The translations under genes were made by a program, and so were the position numbers. 64,000 nucleotides of DNA. Origin: Sistotremastrum niveocremeum HHB9708. Its lineage: Eukaryota > Basidiomycota > Agaricomycetes > Sistotremastrales > Sistotremastraceae. Below, in pieces: positions 10,315 to 22,274 of the stretch; the first letter of the stretch is position 1, and each line of letters opens with the position of its first letter. Location: positions 145,565 through 209,564 of the forward strand of contig KV419428.1 of assembly GCA_001630475.1 (NCBI GenBank), written 5' to 3'. The notes below the pieces were generated by a model that was given only the letters and a program-made list of their open reading frames with translations, was not told the origin of the DNA and ran no database searches.

Positions 10315-12803
10315 GAATCTCCATATGACAGGCTGTGTTGTCGGTCAATACATGGCATGGACAATTCGCATTCCGTGCCTCTAGTCGAATACCTATCCTC
10401 ACGTTGGGACGCTCCAAGATTCTGAGATACGCAGTAACTCAGAGAAGATGAATAATGGGGCGTAGAATCACAAGCAAATGCTGTGAGAGTTCAGGGTGAC
10501 TGAAAGACGGCCTAGAAGCCTTCAGTTCCTCCGAGACGACGAGGCATCCAGTATCTTCGAGGTCAACAAAGTCAAGCGCGCTTCCATGGTTGTGATAAGA
10601 GACAGCAAAGACTTTATGGACATGGATCGCAGCTTTCCAATGATCCATGGTCGGAGGACAAGCCTGATCATGACACAACTTCCCGTTAGCGGACAGAGCT
10701 GGTATCGAGGATACACTCACACCGAAATATTGCGATGACATGCGTCTGTTCTTGGTGAATGAATCTAGAAACGGAGCACTGGTCCGATTGGTGAAAGTCA
10801 TCAAGGATGCTGGAAGATGCCACATCTTGACTGGGGTCACGCATTATCCTCGAATGTTATTACTAGTAACGATGGCGTTGTCTTTGATAAATTGCATAGC
10901 CAGGACTGCACCAAAAGCCACTCCTCTGGAAACGTGCGCCTGGCAGCTCGAACACGAGAAAGCATGGAATGAAGTTGCTTTGATGGTGGTTCTTTGCAAC
11001 GACTCGGAGTTCGTTAGCGCGTTTCGCCACCTGCTTCGCCCGAGACTCGCTCTATGTTGCTGTACTGGTAGCCCGCAAAAACAACTTCCTCGAATTCCGT
11101 GCTCTCTGAGCAAGTGAACCTCATGATCAAAGGAAGAAGTCTTGTCGCTTGAAGGCTTCGACCAGGCGGATGCGTTGCGCGTTGGAGAGATCGTCTGAAC
11201 ACAACTTCAAAACGCCGGCTGCACAAACGCTTTCATGTCAAACTCGACAGACTCTGAGACTCAGCGGAACCACCATTAAATAATCAATGGGGCCGAGAAT
11301 ATTCTGCCGATGATTGCCTGACGAATATGTTAGCGCTGTCAACGACACTCAGGCATTCCTTCATCCAACAAAAACACGATACAAGAACTGACTGTCCGTC
11401 CATTCAATCGTTATGTTCTGAGGTCCATTCCTAAGTAAGGTCCATCCGTATCTCCTTGTCTTATATCTGATCCCGCGGTCAAAGGTATTTCGTTGACACT
11501 CGAGCGCGCCGATCGTCCGCGAGGTAATCCTTATTGCCACAATCTGAAGACATCTCCGTGCTCATGTGAGTTCTGTTCTTGGGCTCGTCATCTATTTTTC
11601 TCTACTGATCTCATAGCTCTCGCTATAGCAGTTGCACCGCTCACCTGCGAGATGGTTTCACCGGCAATAAGCTGATGCCATCTCCGCGCTCATTTGAGCT
11701 CTGTTCATGGGCTGATTGTCAAATTTCTCTGCTTGTCTCATCGCTCTCGCCATACAAATCGCTTTCATAGCAACATGCACCAGAAGAGATTCGCCTCCGA
11801 AATGTCTGCCCACGACTTCGGCTCGGTCACTCAAAGTCATCAAAACTGTCTCTGGTTCCGGGCATGCCGCTGCATGATTTGAGTGAGCGTTCTTTCGCAT
11901 TTGGCTTCCGGATCTGTCGCATGGACAAGATAACACTTCTAGTCTTGAGTTGACTTCCTTTTTATTCCAGCGCTTCGATGACGAACTGTAGGACACGTTG
12001 TGTCGACCCAAACCTCCATCGGAAGAACTCACAAGTTAGATCTCAAGGTCATGAACTTCTGTGTTACAGTCTGGAGACATGTACTGTCGATGGATGGACA
12101 AAGATTCTGCGAAGGGATCAACTGTGAGGTGCGTGTCTGTTGACCGTGCTACGTCATCCGTAACAGACCCGTCTGACTTCTCCTGCAATCATAGATTACC
12201 TCGATAATCTCAAAAGCATTCGTCCCCCGGTTCCGACATTGTATCGCGTTCTGTTTCTGCTCAGTGAAAGATGACTTGACATCCTGCACCAGTCTTGTGA
12301 TACTGGAGGGTCTCGGAGAGCCCAGTCAGATTATCTGATGTACCTGCTGCTTCATCAAGCTATGGATCATTACTATCAAGACAGACATGACTTGCAAATT
12401 AGGATATCATTCACTCGTGCCAAAGGTTCTGGGATCGGTGTTTGATAGGGCTTCATTGGTCAACTGAGCTGCACAAGCTACATGAATTGGATGAGATACG
12501 CAAGACATGGAATTTCAGAACCACGACTACAGAGTATGTACAGTAAAACAAGTGACGCCGTAAAGTGGCTTCAGAGCAGGCTTTGATCGAGCTATCTAAA
12601 CTGAGGTTGCGCCCAGTGATGTTGAGCATGTTCAATAGTTGCTCTAATAGACATACTCACCGATGTTGTTGACACGAATTAGCAGAAGGTTGAAAGTCGA
12701 TGGCTGCACTTCACCACGTTGTATGTCAAAAGCTATCCATTCTGGAGCAGCCTAGAATAACGACAGTCATTCATAGTAAGAGTAGATAACTGAGCATTCA
12801 CCT
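10315..12803. repeat. R2 repeat, copy 2
   Basis: This copy is joined on its left to intron 1 of BAG remnant 1 and on its right to LIR-A. On the minus strand 10,440-11,110 keeps the best version of the shared protein. One segment has CSSCQAHVSRGVAFGAVLA (11,000-10,900). A conserved intron follows (donor GTGAGTGTATCC, branch-like CGCTAAC), then a segment containing HHWK-like DHWKAAIHVHK and LDFVDLEDTGCLVVSEEL (10,680-10,500). A minus-strand leader exon GCTGCTCCAG lies just inside the right end (about 12,755), after an intron that starts at the LIR-A splice donor. The product is unrecognised and probably broken elsewhere. Confidence 0.6.
11518..11773 (+). repeat. Tandem duplication within R2 copy 2, period 128 bp
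   Basis: The segment beginning near 11,518 recurs at about 11,646. Paired landmarks are CATCTCCGTGCTCA at 11,551 and CATCTCCGCGCTCA at 11,679. The other R2 copies hold this segment once, so the duplication is private to this copy. The two units have already diverged, so it is not recent. Confidence 0.75.
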
Positions 12804-14002
12804 TGCGAACAGCGAATGCTTATGAATCCAATGACGTTCAACGCAGCGATCTGGGTTTCGCTCCCATGAAACAGAGATATGGGAGGAGGGGGGTTGAGAC
12901 CTCGAGGCTCCAAAGGAGGCAAGGATGGAGAAGCAAGGTCCCAAAGGAACCAAGCTATAATATACTCCCTGGCGATAGAGCCGTCGCTCGTCCACAGACG
13001 AGACGACAGCAGCCAGACCAGCATCATCGTTAAGCTCTCATGGCGGCCCCGCACCGCCGAAACGGTGCGATTAATCGTAGGCAGCCGTTGCCCTCCTACG
13101 AAAGGCCTGGGCAGACAAGCTGTCCCTAACCATGATTGTGATCTTGCCGAGCCATGCAAGTCTTCACGACATTGCACGCGAGATGGAGGTGGGTCTGAGG
13201 AGAGAAAGCTGAGCTCGAAAATTGCGTCGTACATGTAGCTTGCTGTCTTCGTTTCGAGCTCCTCCCGAATTAGTTGCCAGATTTCTGTGTAGAATAGCAA
13301 AGCAGAAGAGAACGTTGAGCAGGGCAAACGAGCAGTCGATGGCTGAGCGACAGCGACGAGCAGAGAATGGCCTTCGGCTTCGGACATCGGGTTGTCTAGT
13401 CGCTTTCGGCTCCGAAGCCGGAGCTCGGCAACCATATGCATGCTTCCCCTTGCTTTTCCAGTCATCAGCTATAGTCTGCTATATTCTCGCTCATCGCTCT
13501 TCTTGTTCGCTGTTCTCAACAGAAATCTGGCAACTGATTCAGGAGGAGCTCGAAACGAAGACAGCAAGCTACAGGTACTACGCAATTTTCGATCTCAGCT
13601 TTCTCTCCTCAGACCCACCTCCATCTCGCGTGTAATGTCGTGAAGACTTGCATGGCTCGGCAAGATACCAATCATGGTTAGGGACAGCTTGTCTTCCCAG
13701 GCCTTTCGTAGGAGGGCAACGGCTGCCTACGATTAATCGCACCGTTTCGGCGGTGCGGGGCCGCCATGAGAGCTTAACGATGATGCAGGACTGGCTGCTG
13801 TCGTCTCGTCTGCGGACGAGCGACGGCTCTATCGCCAGGGAGTATATTATAGCTTGGTTCCTTTTAGGACCTTGCTTCTCCACTTTCACCTCCTTTGGAG
13901 CCTCGAGGTCTCAACCCCCCTTCCTCCCATATCTCTGTTTCATGGGATCGAACACCGGATCGCTGCGTTGACGTTTGTCGACCATGACTTGGTCGCTCGC
14001 AG
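12804..14002. repeat. LIR-A: long inverted repeat with outward splice donors
   Basis: Two arms of about 450 bp (12,804-13,290 and 13,515-14,002) are reverse complements with high identity. They surround a 220-bp centre that is also partly symmetric and contains the conserved core TTTCGGCTCCGAAGCCG. Each arm, read outward, has a TATA-like AGTATATTATAG followed some 130 nt later by a splice-donor motif (CGCAAG|GTGAAT on the left, CGCAG|GTGGGC on the right). Both arms are of the type I sequence. On the left a plausible intron runs from the donor to TATTCTAG (near 12,760) in R2. Open frames cross the element but are not separately conserved from the DNA palindrome. I read it as a symmetric promoter/leader unit. 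Confidence 0.8.
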
Positions 14003-14569
14003 GTGGGCGATATATTTATATATATCATATCCGCTATTGACACTCATGATCTGGATTTTTCACAGAGGTTTGAGCGTTGTGGAACTTGTATATGGCACCT
14101 TGGATCACGAGTCGAGTGTAAATTCCTGTCATAATAATGTCCGCATCAGTCATAGTATCATCGGGCAATTCATTCAGATTTAGTAGAGGCGGTATAATAC
14201 ATGATTGGTCAGACCATACGAGTCCAAGCGAGTGCAGTACGTATACATTGTGAATCAGAGATGGAGACCCAACAGACGACAGCTCAAGCAACAGCTTCAC
14301 ACTCTCGTAGAGTTGTAGGATCGTTAGTGTACATATGTCGTGGCAATGACGACGTCGAGTCGCTCAGAACGGACGAAGACATCGAGGTACCGGCTCCTTG
14401 GAGAGATGGCTGAAGAAAGTAGGAGAATAGAGAATCGGTAGCTGACGGCTGTTGGGTTCAAAATTTGCGTTCTGGCAGAGACACATTGGCTTGAGCAGCG
14501 ATCGCGAGCTCCACAATTGGAGTATTAGAGGTCTCGACAGAAGCGACGGTGTGTGCCTCCATTGAGAAT
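14003..14569. other. Spacer between LIR-A and BAG remnant 2
   Basis: No gene was recognised. An AT-rich TATATTTATATATAT stretch follows the LIR donor. The motif TATTGACACTCATGAT near 14,035 recurs at about 61,923, so this spacer is itself part of a repeated sequence. Confidence 0.4.
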
Positions 14570-15850
14570 GACTAGACTGTGTTCCCGCTGTTCGTTGTAG
14601 CTAGGCTGGCATTGATTATGAGAGAAGCATCCGGGTTTGGGGTTTGAGATCCTTCAGGAGCAGAGGGACAAGCTCGCTGGTCTCTTGACTGGTCTCTTCG
14701 CTCCCGAATGGGTCGGAAGCGTGGGTGACAACGGGAATAGAGGTGGTGGCCTCGGCTGAACACAGGACTTCGAGGACTCTGGATATCTCATCAGACATCA
14801 TGCAGCCTCTCACAGAAGCTGGAGTCGCAATTGTCTCTTCTCTTTGCTTCTTCCTTCGTCTCTGCATCACAGCTCTGAACAGCAGCTTTAACTGATCGAG
14901 CGATCTCCATGCGAGTCGTTTCGATCTGTTCATCACCATCCGACTCGCCGGGTCCAATTTACGACCCAAGGTTCACGAATGGCTCGGGGGGCCCGTGCAG
15001 AGCGGCCTTGATCGAGGCGAAAGCGAGAGTTTTGAAGAAGATCGAAGACGAGAGTTGAGGGAACATGAGAGGACGGCGCTCGGTATGAGTATCTCCGAAT
15101 CTCCGCAAAGGCGAATGTGGCCTGGGTTTTGTGGCACAAACTTGCAGGCCACTTTGACAGCATTTAGCACCTCAGTGAGGTAGTCCTGCGCTGGTGTCAG
15201 ATGATGATGTGGATGGCATACAAGATAGAGACAAACCTTGACATGATTGCCCGCGAGAGTAACGGATGCAACAGTACAGGAACGGTTCACCCACCGTCTA
15301 CATCAAAGGGATTCTTCGACGGCTTCGCTCCCTTAGATCGAGAATGAGGTTTCTCAGAGTCAGTACAGGCTGTGCCTTCGATTCCTGGACGAAACAATGA
15401 GATGACCGAAGAATTGTAGAAAAACTGCCAACTACCCGCAGCTCACAAGTTGCATGGAGCCGTCTCCTGCTCTTGAGTTTTCGCTGTCTTCTATCATGCG
15501 GTTCCTCGAGATGTTGCTGGTGCTGCCGACACTTATTTTCTGTGACGTAGCGGTCGCGAATTACAACCTTGTCTCGTCAGACCAGGCCCGCTCAAAGAGC
15601 TGCTTTAGCTTCCTGTCGTCTACGGTCCTCGGAGCCTTCACGTCCCACTTTCGTTTCCTCGAAGGGGTGGAGTTAGATCGCGGCGGGAAAAAATCTAACG
15701 AGAGTTGCGAAGGCAAGAGTTCCGATGATACATGAGTCGACTCTGAAGTTTGTCACGAGAGTGGCAACCAACGGGCTGTGAAACTGCGCAATGTGAGCCT
15801 CCCGTTCTCCACGAGCAGCCTGCTCTGCTGCCACTGTCATGGCGGATCCC
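14570..15850 (-). pseudogene. BAG-domain gene remnant 2
   Basis: Minus-strand pieces align in order with the intact BAG gene. The N-terminal motif AAEQAAR lies at 15,840-15,790, the glutamine/alanine coiled-coil region at 15,520-15,440, the KKPSERRQ region at 15,330-15,300, the BAG helices at 15,090-14,880 and the tail region at 14,780-14,600. Many stops and indels remove any open frame. Unlike remnants 1 and 3 it retains parts of exon 1. It lies between R1 copy 2 and LIR-A. Confidence 0.75.
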
Positions 15851-16694
15851 AAGAGAAGCGTTGCCTCGAGGACTTCAAGTTGCGCTATTCCCGAGGCTGG
15901 TGATGTCACAGAGTGTGCCGGGGGTGGTATAAATGAGCCAATACGGGCTTGATAGTGATTCCGATAAGAGAAATCCGACCCCCTCAAGAAAGACCGGGAC
16001 AGAGTGTGAGAGATATGAACGAAGTTGCCAAAGTGGGGCTTGTCGGACGGCGCGTCCGGCATTCGTTGTACGTCGGAGATGGATGAACGATGAATTTTGG
16101 TGGCCGACGGACTGCTTTATCCAACGCAAAGAGCAACGTCTATGCACTCGACAAATTTTCCAAGCACATGCAGCTCCGCTTTCGACCCATTTTGGGTTCC
16201 GAAGAGGAAGAGAAGACCCATCCTCGTGTCTCTGAAAATTGATCGTATCTCACAAGTCCTCAGAGAATGTGCATGGTCTAAACATCGAGCATCAGAATAT
16301 TTTCGCTTAAAGCAAGACTGCGTACCTTTGATCTGTTCTCGTGTATGGCGGCTTTTCTGAATGACGTCGGATAGCCCATGGTTTCGGAGAATGATAGTGC
16401 GTTGTACAGGATCGTATACTGGTAAAAGAACAGTGTCTTCAAGAGTAGTCGGAGTGAAACCTAGTTCGGATGGACCTTGACAAACTGCTTCCGCGGAGGC
16501 GTTAAATACTGCAGAATCGCACGAGCCTTGAGTGACGGAATCTTGGGAGTCGGCGATCCGAAGAACAACGGCGTCAAGTTCTGTTTTAGGTAGGGAGAGT
16601 AGGAAGTAGGAGTTCTTTTGACCCTCAGAAGCACCTCGATACTCGAGTGCGGGAGTGGATTGCGGAAACGGTTTCGTATGATCATGGTCGTCCG
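15851..16694. repeat. R1 block copy 2: left flank
   Basis: This matches about 1-595 of copy 1 and includes the sequence just beyond the R1c stop codon. No credible gene was seen. The join to BAG remnant 2 falls near 15,850-15,950. Confidence 0.5.
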
Positions 16695-17478
16695 CTAAGG
16701 AAGGGGGGGAGAGGAAGGGGGCGTGAACTCATCGAACACAGACTGTACAGTCATATTATCAGGATTAGTCAGTGATTGTCATGTTAGGGACTCACTTCAG
16801 CTGCACTATAGCTGGTGTATAGACCCGCCAATTGTAGGTCGTCCTCGAAGGAATCCGGGGTGGCAAGACTCGAGAGGATGAAATCGCTACCCTGCAGTTC
16901 GGGAGAATGATCTGACCCAGCTAGGCTATCACTATCGGAGACTTCGCCCTCCTCGTCGTGGCATTGGCTAGAATGACCATCGTAAGCGCTGCCGTCGTCG
17001 TAAGTTCGAAGAAGCGCCGTCGGCGATGTCACAATGATTTGGATGCTGTCTGGAACGTATTTGAGGCCGGAGCGGTGCCGTTTTCTCTCTTCGTACAGCT
17101 AAACGGTCGTTGAGGGGCGTCGCACGACGAGCATGATACAGAAAAGACTTGCCCGAATGACCTTGAGAGGTACCTGAGGGAGCTTTTCAAGACTATCAGA
17201 ATGCTGTGGGACGTATGATTCAGGATCACACTCACCAAGAGTTTTAGAAGTGGTCTAGAGGACTTCCAAGTGTTCCTAGCTTTCTTCATTCCTTGCGATG
17301 TATCCCGTTTGGATGCCTCTGAAAGTATTCCGCCGGCGGACAATAAAATCGTTGTCGGGAGCTTCTTCACGAGCTGGCTACTTTTGCCATTTCGATAACC
17401 GAGCAATCCAAGGCTTTGAAGGACGTCATCTTCCGACAGGACAGCTGGTAGCAGCTCCTTTGTTTCATGCATCTTCAT
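16695..17478 (-). CDS. R1c: unknown acidic-tailed protein (204 aa)
   Basis: Four exons fit in phase: 17,478-17,236, 17,182-17,162 (21 nt), 17,098-16,796 and 16,742-16,695. Introns start GTGAGT or GTCATT and end in AG. The product begins MKMHETKELLPAVLSEDDVL, has a basic patch (LYEERKRHRSGLKYVPD) near residue 90 and an acidic, Ser-rich second half. It ends with the proline-rich PPSSPPLP. I recognise no domain. The start could lie further upstream if an additional exon exists. The copy-1 counterpart lacks exons 2-4. It is transcribed away from R1a. Confidence 0.6.
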
Positions 17479-18846
17479 GTAAGTACTGGGTTCACTCTGC
17501 TCCGGGCTTACGCGTGAGAAAGTTGATCGAGTGTGTTTCAGGTATCGCTCACCTCGCTCCGAAGGTTGCTGCGATTCAGCGGGCTGTAGGCTACACATGT
17601 GGACATTGGCTCTTGAATGGGTGATACACTGGAGGAGACGTCCTCGTTGGGAAGATGGAAGGAAGAGAGAGAAGCTGAAGAGCATGGCTTCCCGCGGGAG
17701 AACGGCAACTGCATGAGCACCCGTCGTATCTGCCGTCGCTACTCGTATGAAGTGCAGAGAGGGTGCGGCGAGAGGAGAATGACGAGATGATATATTCATA
17801 AGGGTGGGAGGGGCACTGAGGCATATGTATAGTCAGACCGTCTGAGTTCAGTCTCGTATTCTCCACGAGCAGCCTATTTTGAAGCGACGGCGCAGAGATG
17901 ATGCTCGCTTGGAGGCCCGCTTTGTGCCCGGAGTCGTTGAGGACCACAAACGAGCGTGCTGACCACAAATTTTCCAATGAAAAGCTGCGGTAGCTGGCGA
18001 AATATAGGAAAGGGTTGATTGGCTCAAAGCACGCGTCACTCTGGGGTCGTCCACGGATGCGCTTCGAGTATATGAGGGTGATGATGAAGTTTGGCCGCCA
18101 TCAGCTTGGCCATTGCGGTCATTACGTGCACCCAAACACCGTTCCCTCTCCTACAGAAAATTAGCATTACCATCGGTCTCGAACTGTATTCTGGAGCAAG
18201 AGACCTCACCAGCGCTCCACTTCGTTTATCAAGCATCTCTTGCGAGATCTGCGCGTGTCGGACATGGCCTCAGAGACAGTTTACGGATAAAAATGCAATT
18301 AACACACCATCGTTCGGAAAAGAAATGGGATACCCTTGGATCGTTTTGTGGATGTCACAGCTGGGAACATTCTCTCGACAATATGCGAGACATCTTCGTT
18401 GATTCGGTCGTTCAAACTGATAATCTAGCCCATACACTCAGATTTGCAGCCTGATAGTCAAGATATAGCACGCACCTTTCTCAATAGCTTCCGACCTCAT
18501 CCGTGATTATCCTGGCCAGTGCTATGCTCGACGTGGCAATTCAAGACGATTTTTCCCTCCTTTTTTCCTGCAGATTTATAGGGACGTCGAGTGTAGGGGA
18601 TCGATCATTCATGGATAATGACAATGGACTTGACGGTCATTGATCGTTGAAAGTGAAATTCGGGAGCCTGGTCTGGGAGCAAACGAGAAAGAGCTGTAAG
18701 CGAGGTCGGAGTCGGATATCGGCACATATGCTTCTTGGCTTTCCTTTTCTGGTGTATACGGTTCCGCAAGCAAACTCGATGTTCAAGTTCAAGTTCAGGT
18801 CCGCTTCTCCAGTTCTCTTCCACCTACTCTCTACATCAGAGCCAAA
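17479..18846. repeat. R1 block copy 2: spacer between R1c and R1a
   Basis: This is a diverged copy of about 760-1,952. It lies between divergently transcribed genes and should contain both promoters. No further gene was recognised. Confidence 0.5.
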
Positions 18847-20119
18847 ATGCAAAATCCCTCCAGCGAGAACCCCAATACGCTCCCTACCGCGTCTCATGAA
18901 GTCCAACCACATCTGAGCTGCACATCCCCGCGCCCGAATCGCCCTCGGATTGGGACTCCCTGGAATCGCCTGAAATCAGCCTTCCGGCCTAGGATCGTGG
19001 ATAGCATGGATAGGGGTCCCTCGTACTCGCAGACCAGTCCCTCCGCTAACCAGCCCACTGCCCTCGCTCCTCCGAGTCCAAACTTCACTTCGCGTACCAG
19101 TACCCTCGTCCACTCGGAGAGTCTATCTCAGGCATCTCCCCCCTCGAATGACTACTCCACTTCTCCAGAACATTCTTCTATTCCCTGCGACGAGGCATCG
19201 CCCCAGGACGAATCTACCTTCACATCATCAGAGTACAATTCTCCTATCACCTACGAGGACTATGCAATGTCCGACGACTCTCTAGACGAACTTTTCAAAG
19301 AGTCTGCTTACGCTGCTACCTCCACCGATGACTTTCTGGATACCGAAAGCGACCTCGAGGAAGCAAACCACTACGTTGATAGCCAGGTTCCTCTCCGAGG
19401 AGAGACTCCGGATCTATCCCCCCCTCAGAACAATGACGGCGAGTGCTCAAACTCCAGTCGTCTCAGCTTGTCGACCTCGAAAAAATCGTTCTACCGAACT
19501 CTCCTTCCAAAGGTCAGCCGAAAGAAGTCGCAAGAGAATCTTCGGAAGGTCCGAAAGGATCGAGAAATCGCCCACGAGTTGTTCTACAACGCTCGACGAC
19601 GTTGTCAACTCGACAATCCGCGTCCCATCACGGGTGATCCCTCCTGGAGATCTAACATGGGCATCCCAGATAATGCGGCGCCTGAAACGGAGATGGGACG
19701 GTCAAAAGACTTTGAGGGGACACTCATGGCAGACGATCGAAGGGGATTTCTCTCCGACTACAGACCTTTCAACAAATCACTGTCGTCTTCTGTGTTACAT
19801 GACCCTCTCCACTCTCCTGTTATCAGGGAAAGAAATTACCTCAATACGGTGCGTTGCCCTTTGCTTCACCCTCGCCATGTGCTGCTACTTAAACGCCTGC
19901 GCGATGCAGATCCTGCCTGAGCTTGCCGGTCTCGACTTCAAGGACATAATGAAAAACGGCATGCCATCAACATCTGAATCACATCCATTCTCTACCTTGA
20001 CAGACTCGAACTTCATCGGCAACAAATTTCCCCGATCGGCAGTTTCTGGTTCAGTGTCGACAACCCTATACAAACGCAGACTGTTACACGATGCTGCGGA
20101 GATCCACGATCAGCTCTAA
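18847..20119 (+). CDS. R1a: Ser/Thr/Pro-rich protein of unknown function (403 aa)
   Basis: Two exons, 18,847-19,848 and 19,910-20,119, join across a 61-nt intron (GTGCGT...GCAG) without changing phase. The first 180 residues are rich in Ser, Thr, Pro and acidic residues and probably disordered. A basic stretch follows (KVSRKKSQENLRKVRKDREI, residues about 222-241). The final exon adds LPELAGLDFKDIMKNGMP and ends EIHDQL. No signal peptide or membrane segment was seen. Its first ~100 residues are shared with the fusion gene at 1953, whose 5' flank is also homologous. Function unknown. Confidence 0.7.
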
Positions 20120-20553
20120 CTTCTGAGATTTGGCAGAGAGTTATTCAGTCACAAACCCGCAGCGCATTGCTTCTACCTGTACCTTTCATCACTTCGTTTT
20201 GTAATTTGGATCACCACACTCTTGGAATTTAGATTGTAATTCATGCACTGTACTAGTAATTTTAATTGAAATCACCCCGCATATATGCATACAAAATAGG
20301 CTCTTCACCCTCCAGGACCAAACAAAATCGACTTGACAAGTCTTGTATCTCATTTCGGTGCCGCGTTCTGCTTCGTGTGTGATATGTGTTGCGTCCCAAC
20401 GAAGAGAGAGCAGCATCCGTCAAAATAAGCGCGCAGGCGAAGATAAGATACGGGCTTAACGTTGTGCCGCGCTTTCCTCATCTTGCGACCCGCCAACCGT
20501 CAACATTTGACGTTCATCTACTATCACCTACAATCATACCCCATTGAAGCAAT

Positions 20554-22274
20554 ATGGCAAGAAAACGAAAATCCTCCACAACATCCCTAGCTAAGCAAGA
20601 AGCGAAATTATCGAAGGTCCCCAGAACGGACCAGACAAACGACACCTCTTCCTCAACAAAATCAAAACTTAAGCGTTTTTGGTCCAAGTCAGCTGCTGGG
20701 CAGCATAGCTCATCGTCATCAACGGCGACCACCTCCAACACAGAACCACTCCCCACCCCTTCCCCACCACCGACATCAGAGTCACAAGACAGTTCCAATG
20801 TCGCGGTGCCCAACCCAGAAGTCCCCCCTCCTACGCCACAGCAACTCGCCGTACGATTCTTGCGATCCGCTCTGGCCGAAATGCCAGTTGTCCCTGAGGC
20901 TCCTCCTCTGAGGGATCCCGAGAGGCGGAGGATTGTCTTTAACTGTCACGAGACGACCTCGCGAGAGTTGAAGGACGAAGGAGAAAAGCGTGTCAGCGAG
21001 AAAAGGGCTTGTAAGTGTTGCTCTTCATAGTCTATATCCACCGTGGAGCTGAGGACGTATCTTCCCTATCACAGACGCACCGACTACGAACAAGCTGCGC
21101 GAAACGTGCGGCGACAAGAGGCTAGGAATGCTCGTCGATCGAATTTGCGAACCGCTAGCCAAGACCACGGAACATCATAGGGTCAGTGCTGGCTCGTTGT
21201 CTTCTGTTCCAAGAAACTCACATCACATCCAATTGGTAGAACGTCGTCAAGGCTTTTTCCTGCAACGACTTCCTCGGATACTTGGTGTATAGACTCGGTT
21301 GGCACCTCGATCCGGACTTCGTTGCCACTCGAGAAGACCTCTGCGAACTGGACCGTTGGGAGCAAAGCCTGAAGAAAGATCCGTCGAGACGGGCGCGGGG
21401 CAAGGTTCCTAAGTTCCTCCCCAATATCGGGGAATCATACATCGAGGAACTCTGTGCACAGAACGGAGGCGACGACCGCGAAGCGAAAGAGTGGATGAGG
21501 CGAATCATCGAGCCCCTTTTCAAGGCCGCAACAATCCCGGGGGATGAGTTTTCGTCGAACCAGACGAATCCGTATCCTGCAAAATCCTGCGCTGTATGCT
21601 GTGAGCGAGAGATGCTCGATTACGTGAACGAAGTCTCTCGTCGGATCATCTTGCACGGACAAATCCTCTGGCATGCGGTATGGAAAGAGACTGGCGGCCA
21701 GCCAATGAAATTCGACGCCAATGAAAACCTCTTGTCCCCTCATTCTCACGTCTTGGAGTCCGGCGACGCGCTGTTCAAAACATTCGTGACCGACGGTCTG
21801 CTGCTGACGCAGCCAGCCGATATCTTCGAGCGACCAGAATCGCCAGAATTAGCAGTCGTGGCAGCAGTGAGCCTTTTCCTCCCTTGCTCGATGATGCCCT
21901 CCTCTCATACAAGGTATCACAGGCGCTTCTAGACTTGTTGACTTCGCCAGAAATCTCTGGTTATCTCGGTGGTTTAGTCGGCCTACATCTCTTCTTCGCG
22001 GAATTCAAGGACAGGCAGAAGCCGAGCAAGAAAAAGCTCAGCCAAGCATTTACAGCCGCAATGGGCTGGTTTGGGCGACATCATGACAAGGACTTGGTCA
22101 TCATGGAGCCTTTCATGAAGCTGGTGGTAGCGCGGGCCATGAAGACTCTCATAGCGCATGGCATGTTCATGTACGTCGAATTTTCTCGCTACGCGCAGTC
22201 TCTGCCGTTCTTTGTCGACAACAGTGCTGACTGTCTGAAATTCCAGACCGAACGTCGAGATTCGTTTTGATTGA
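20554..22274 (+). CDS. R1b: unknown multi-exon protein (488 aa)
   Basis: Five exons fit in phase: 20,554-21,010, 21,075-21,181, 21,240-21,866, 21,923-22,170 and 22,247-22,274. All introns are GT-AG, 56-76 nt long. The N-terminus is basic (MARKRKSSTTSL, then KLKRFWSK), which could be a nuclear signal. A Ser/Pro linker is followed by a conserved-looking globular part with DFLGYLVYRLGWHLDPDF, HGQILWHAVWKETGG and PEISGYLGGLVGLHLFF. No domain was recognised. Its second half is also present in the fusion gene at 1953-2999 with the same intron positions. It follows R1a in the same direction after 434 bp. Confidence 0.75.

Larger units (their letters stand above)
8480..10315 (-). pseudogene. BAG-domain gene remnant 1 (5'-truncated, interrupted)
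   Basis: The minus strand of 8,480-9,209 and 10,079-10,315 aligns with exons 2 and 3 of the intact BAG gene at 34,870-36,744, including the BAG helix region (8,880-9,100) and the acidic Ser-rich tail region (8,480-8,700). Several frameshifts and stops break it. Exon 1 (about 180 codons) is absent: similarity ends inside intron 1 and R2 begins there. The second intron holds an insertion of about 870 bp (9,210-10,078). The extreme 3' end is also missing. It cannot make a BAG protein. Confidence 0.8.

Noticed and set aside
12767-13465. 232-codon minus-strand frame inside LIR-A
   Set aside because: It runs through both the arm and the centre of a palindrome, and its mirror copy produces related frames on both strands. 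The conservation is explained by the DNA repeat. It also reads through the likely splice donor at 12,803.
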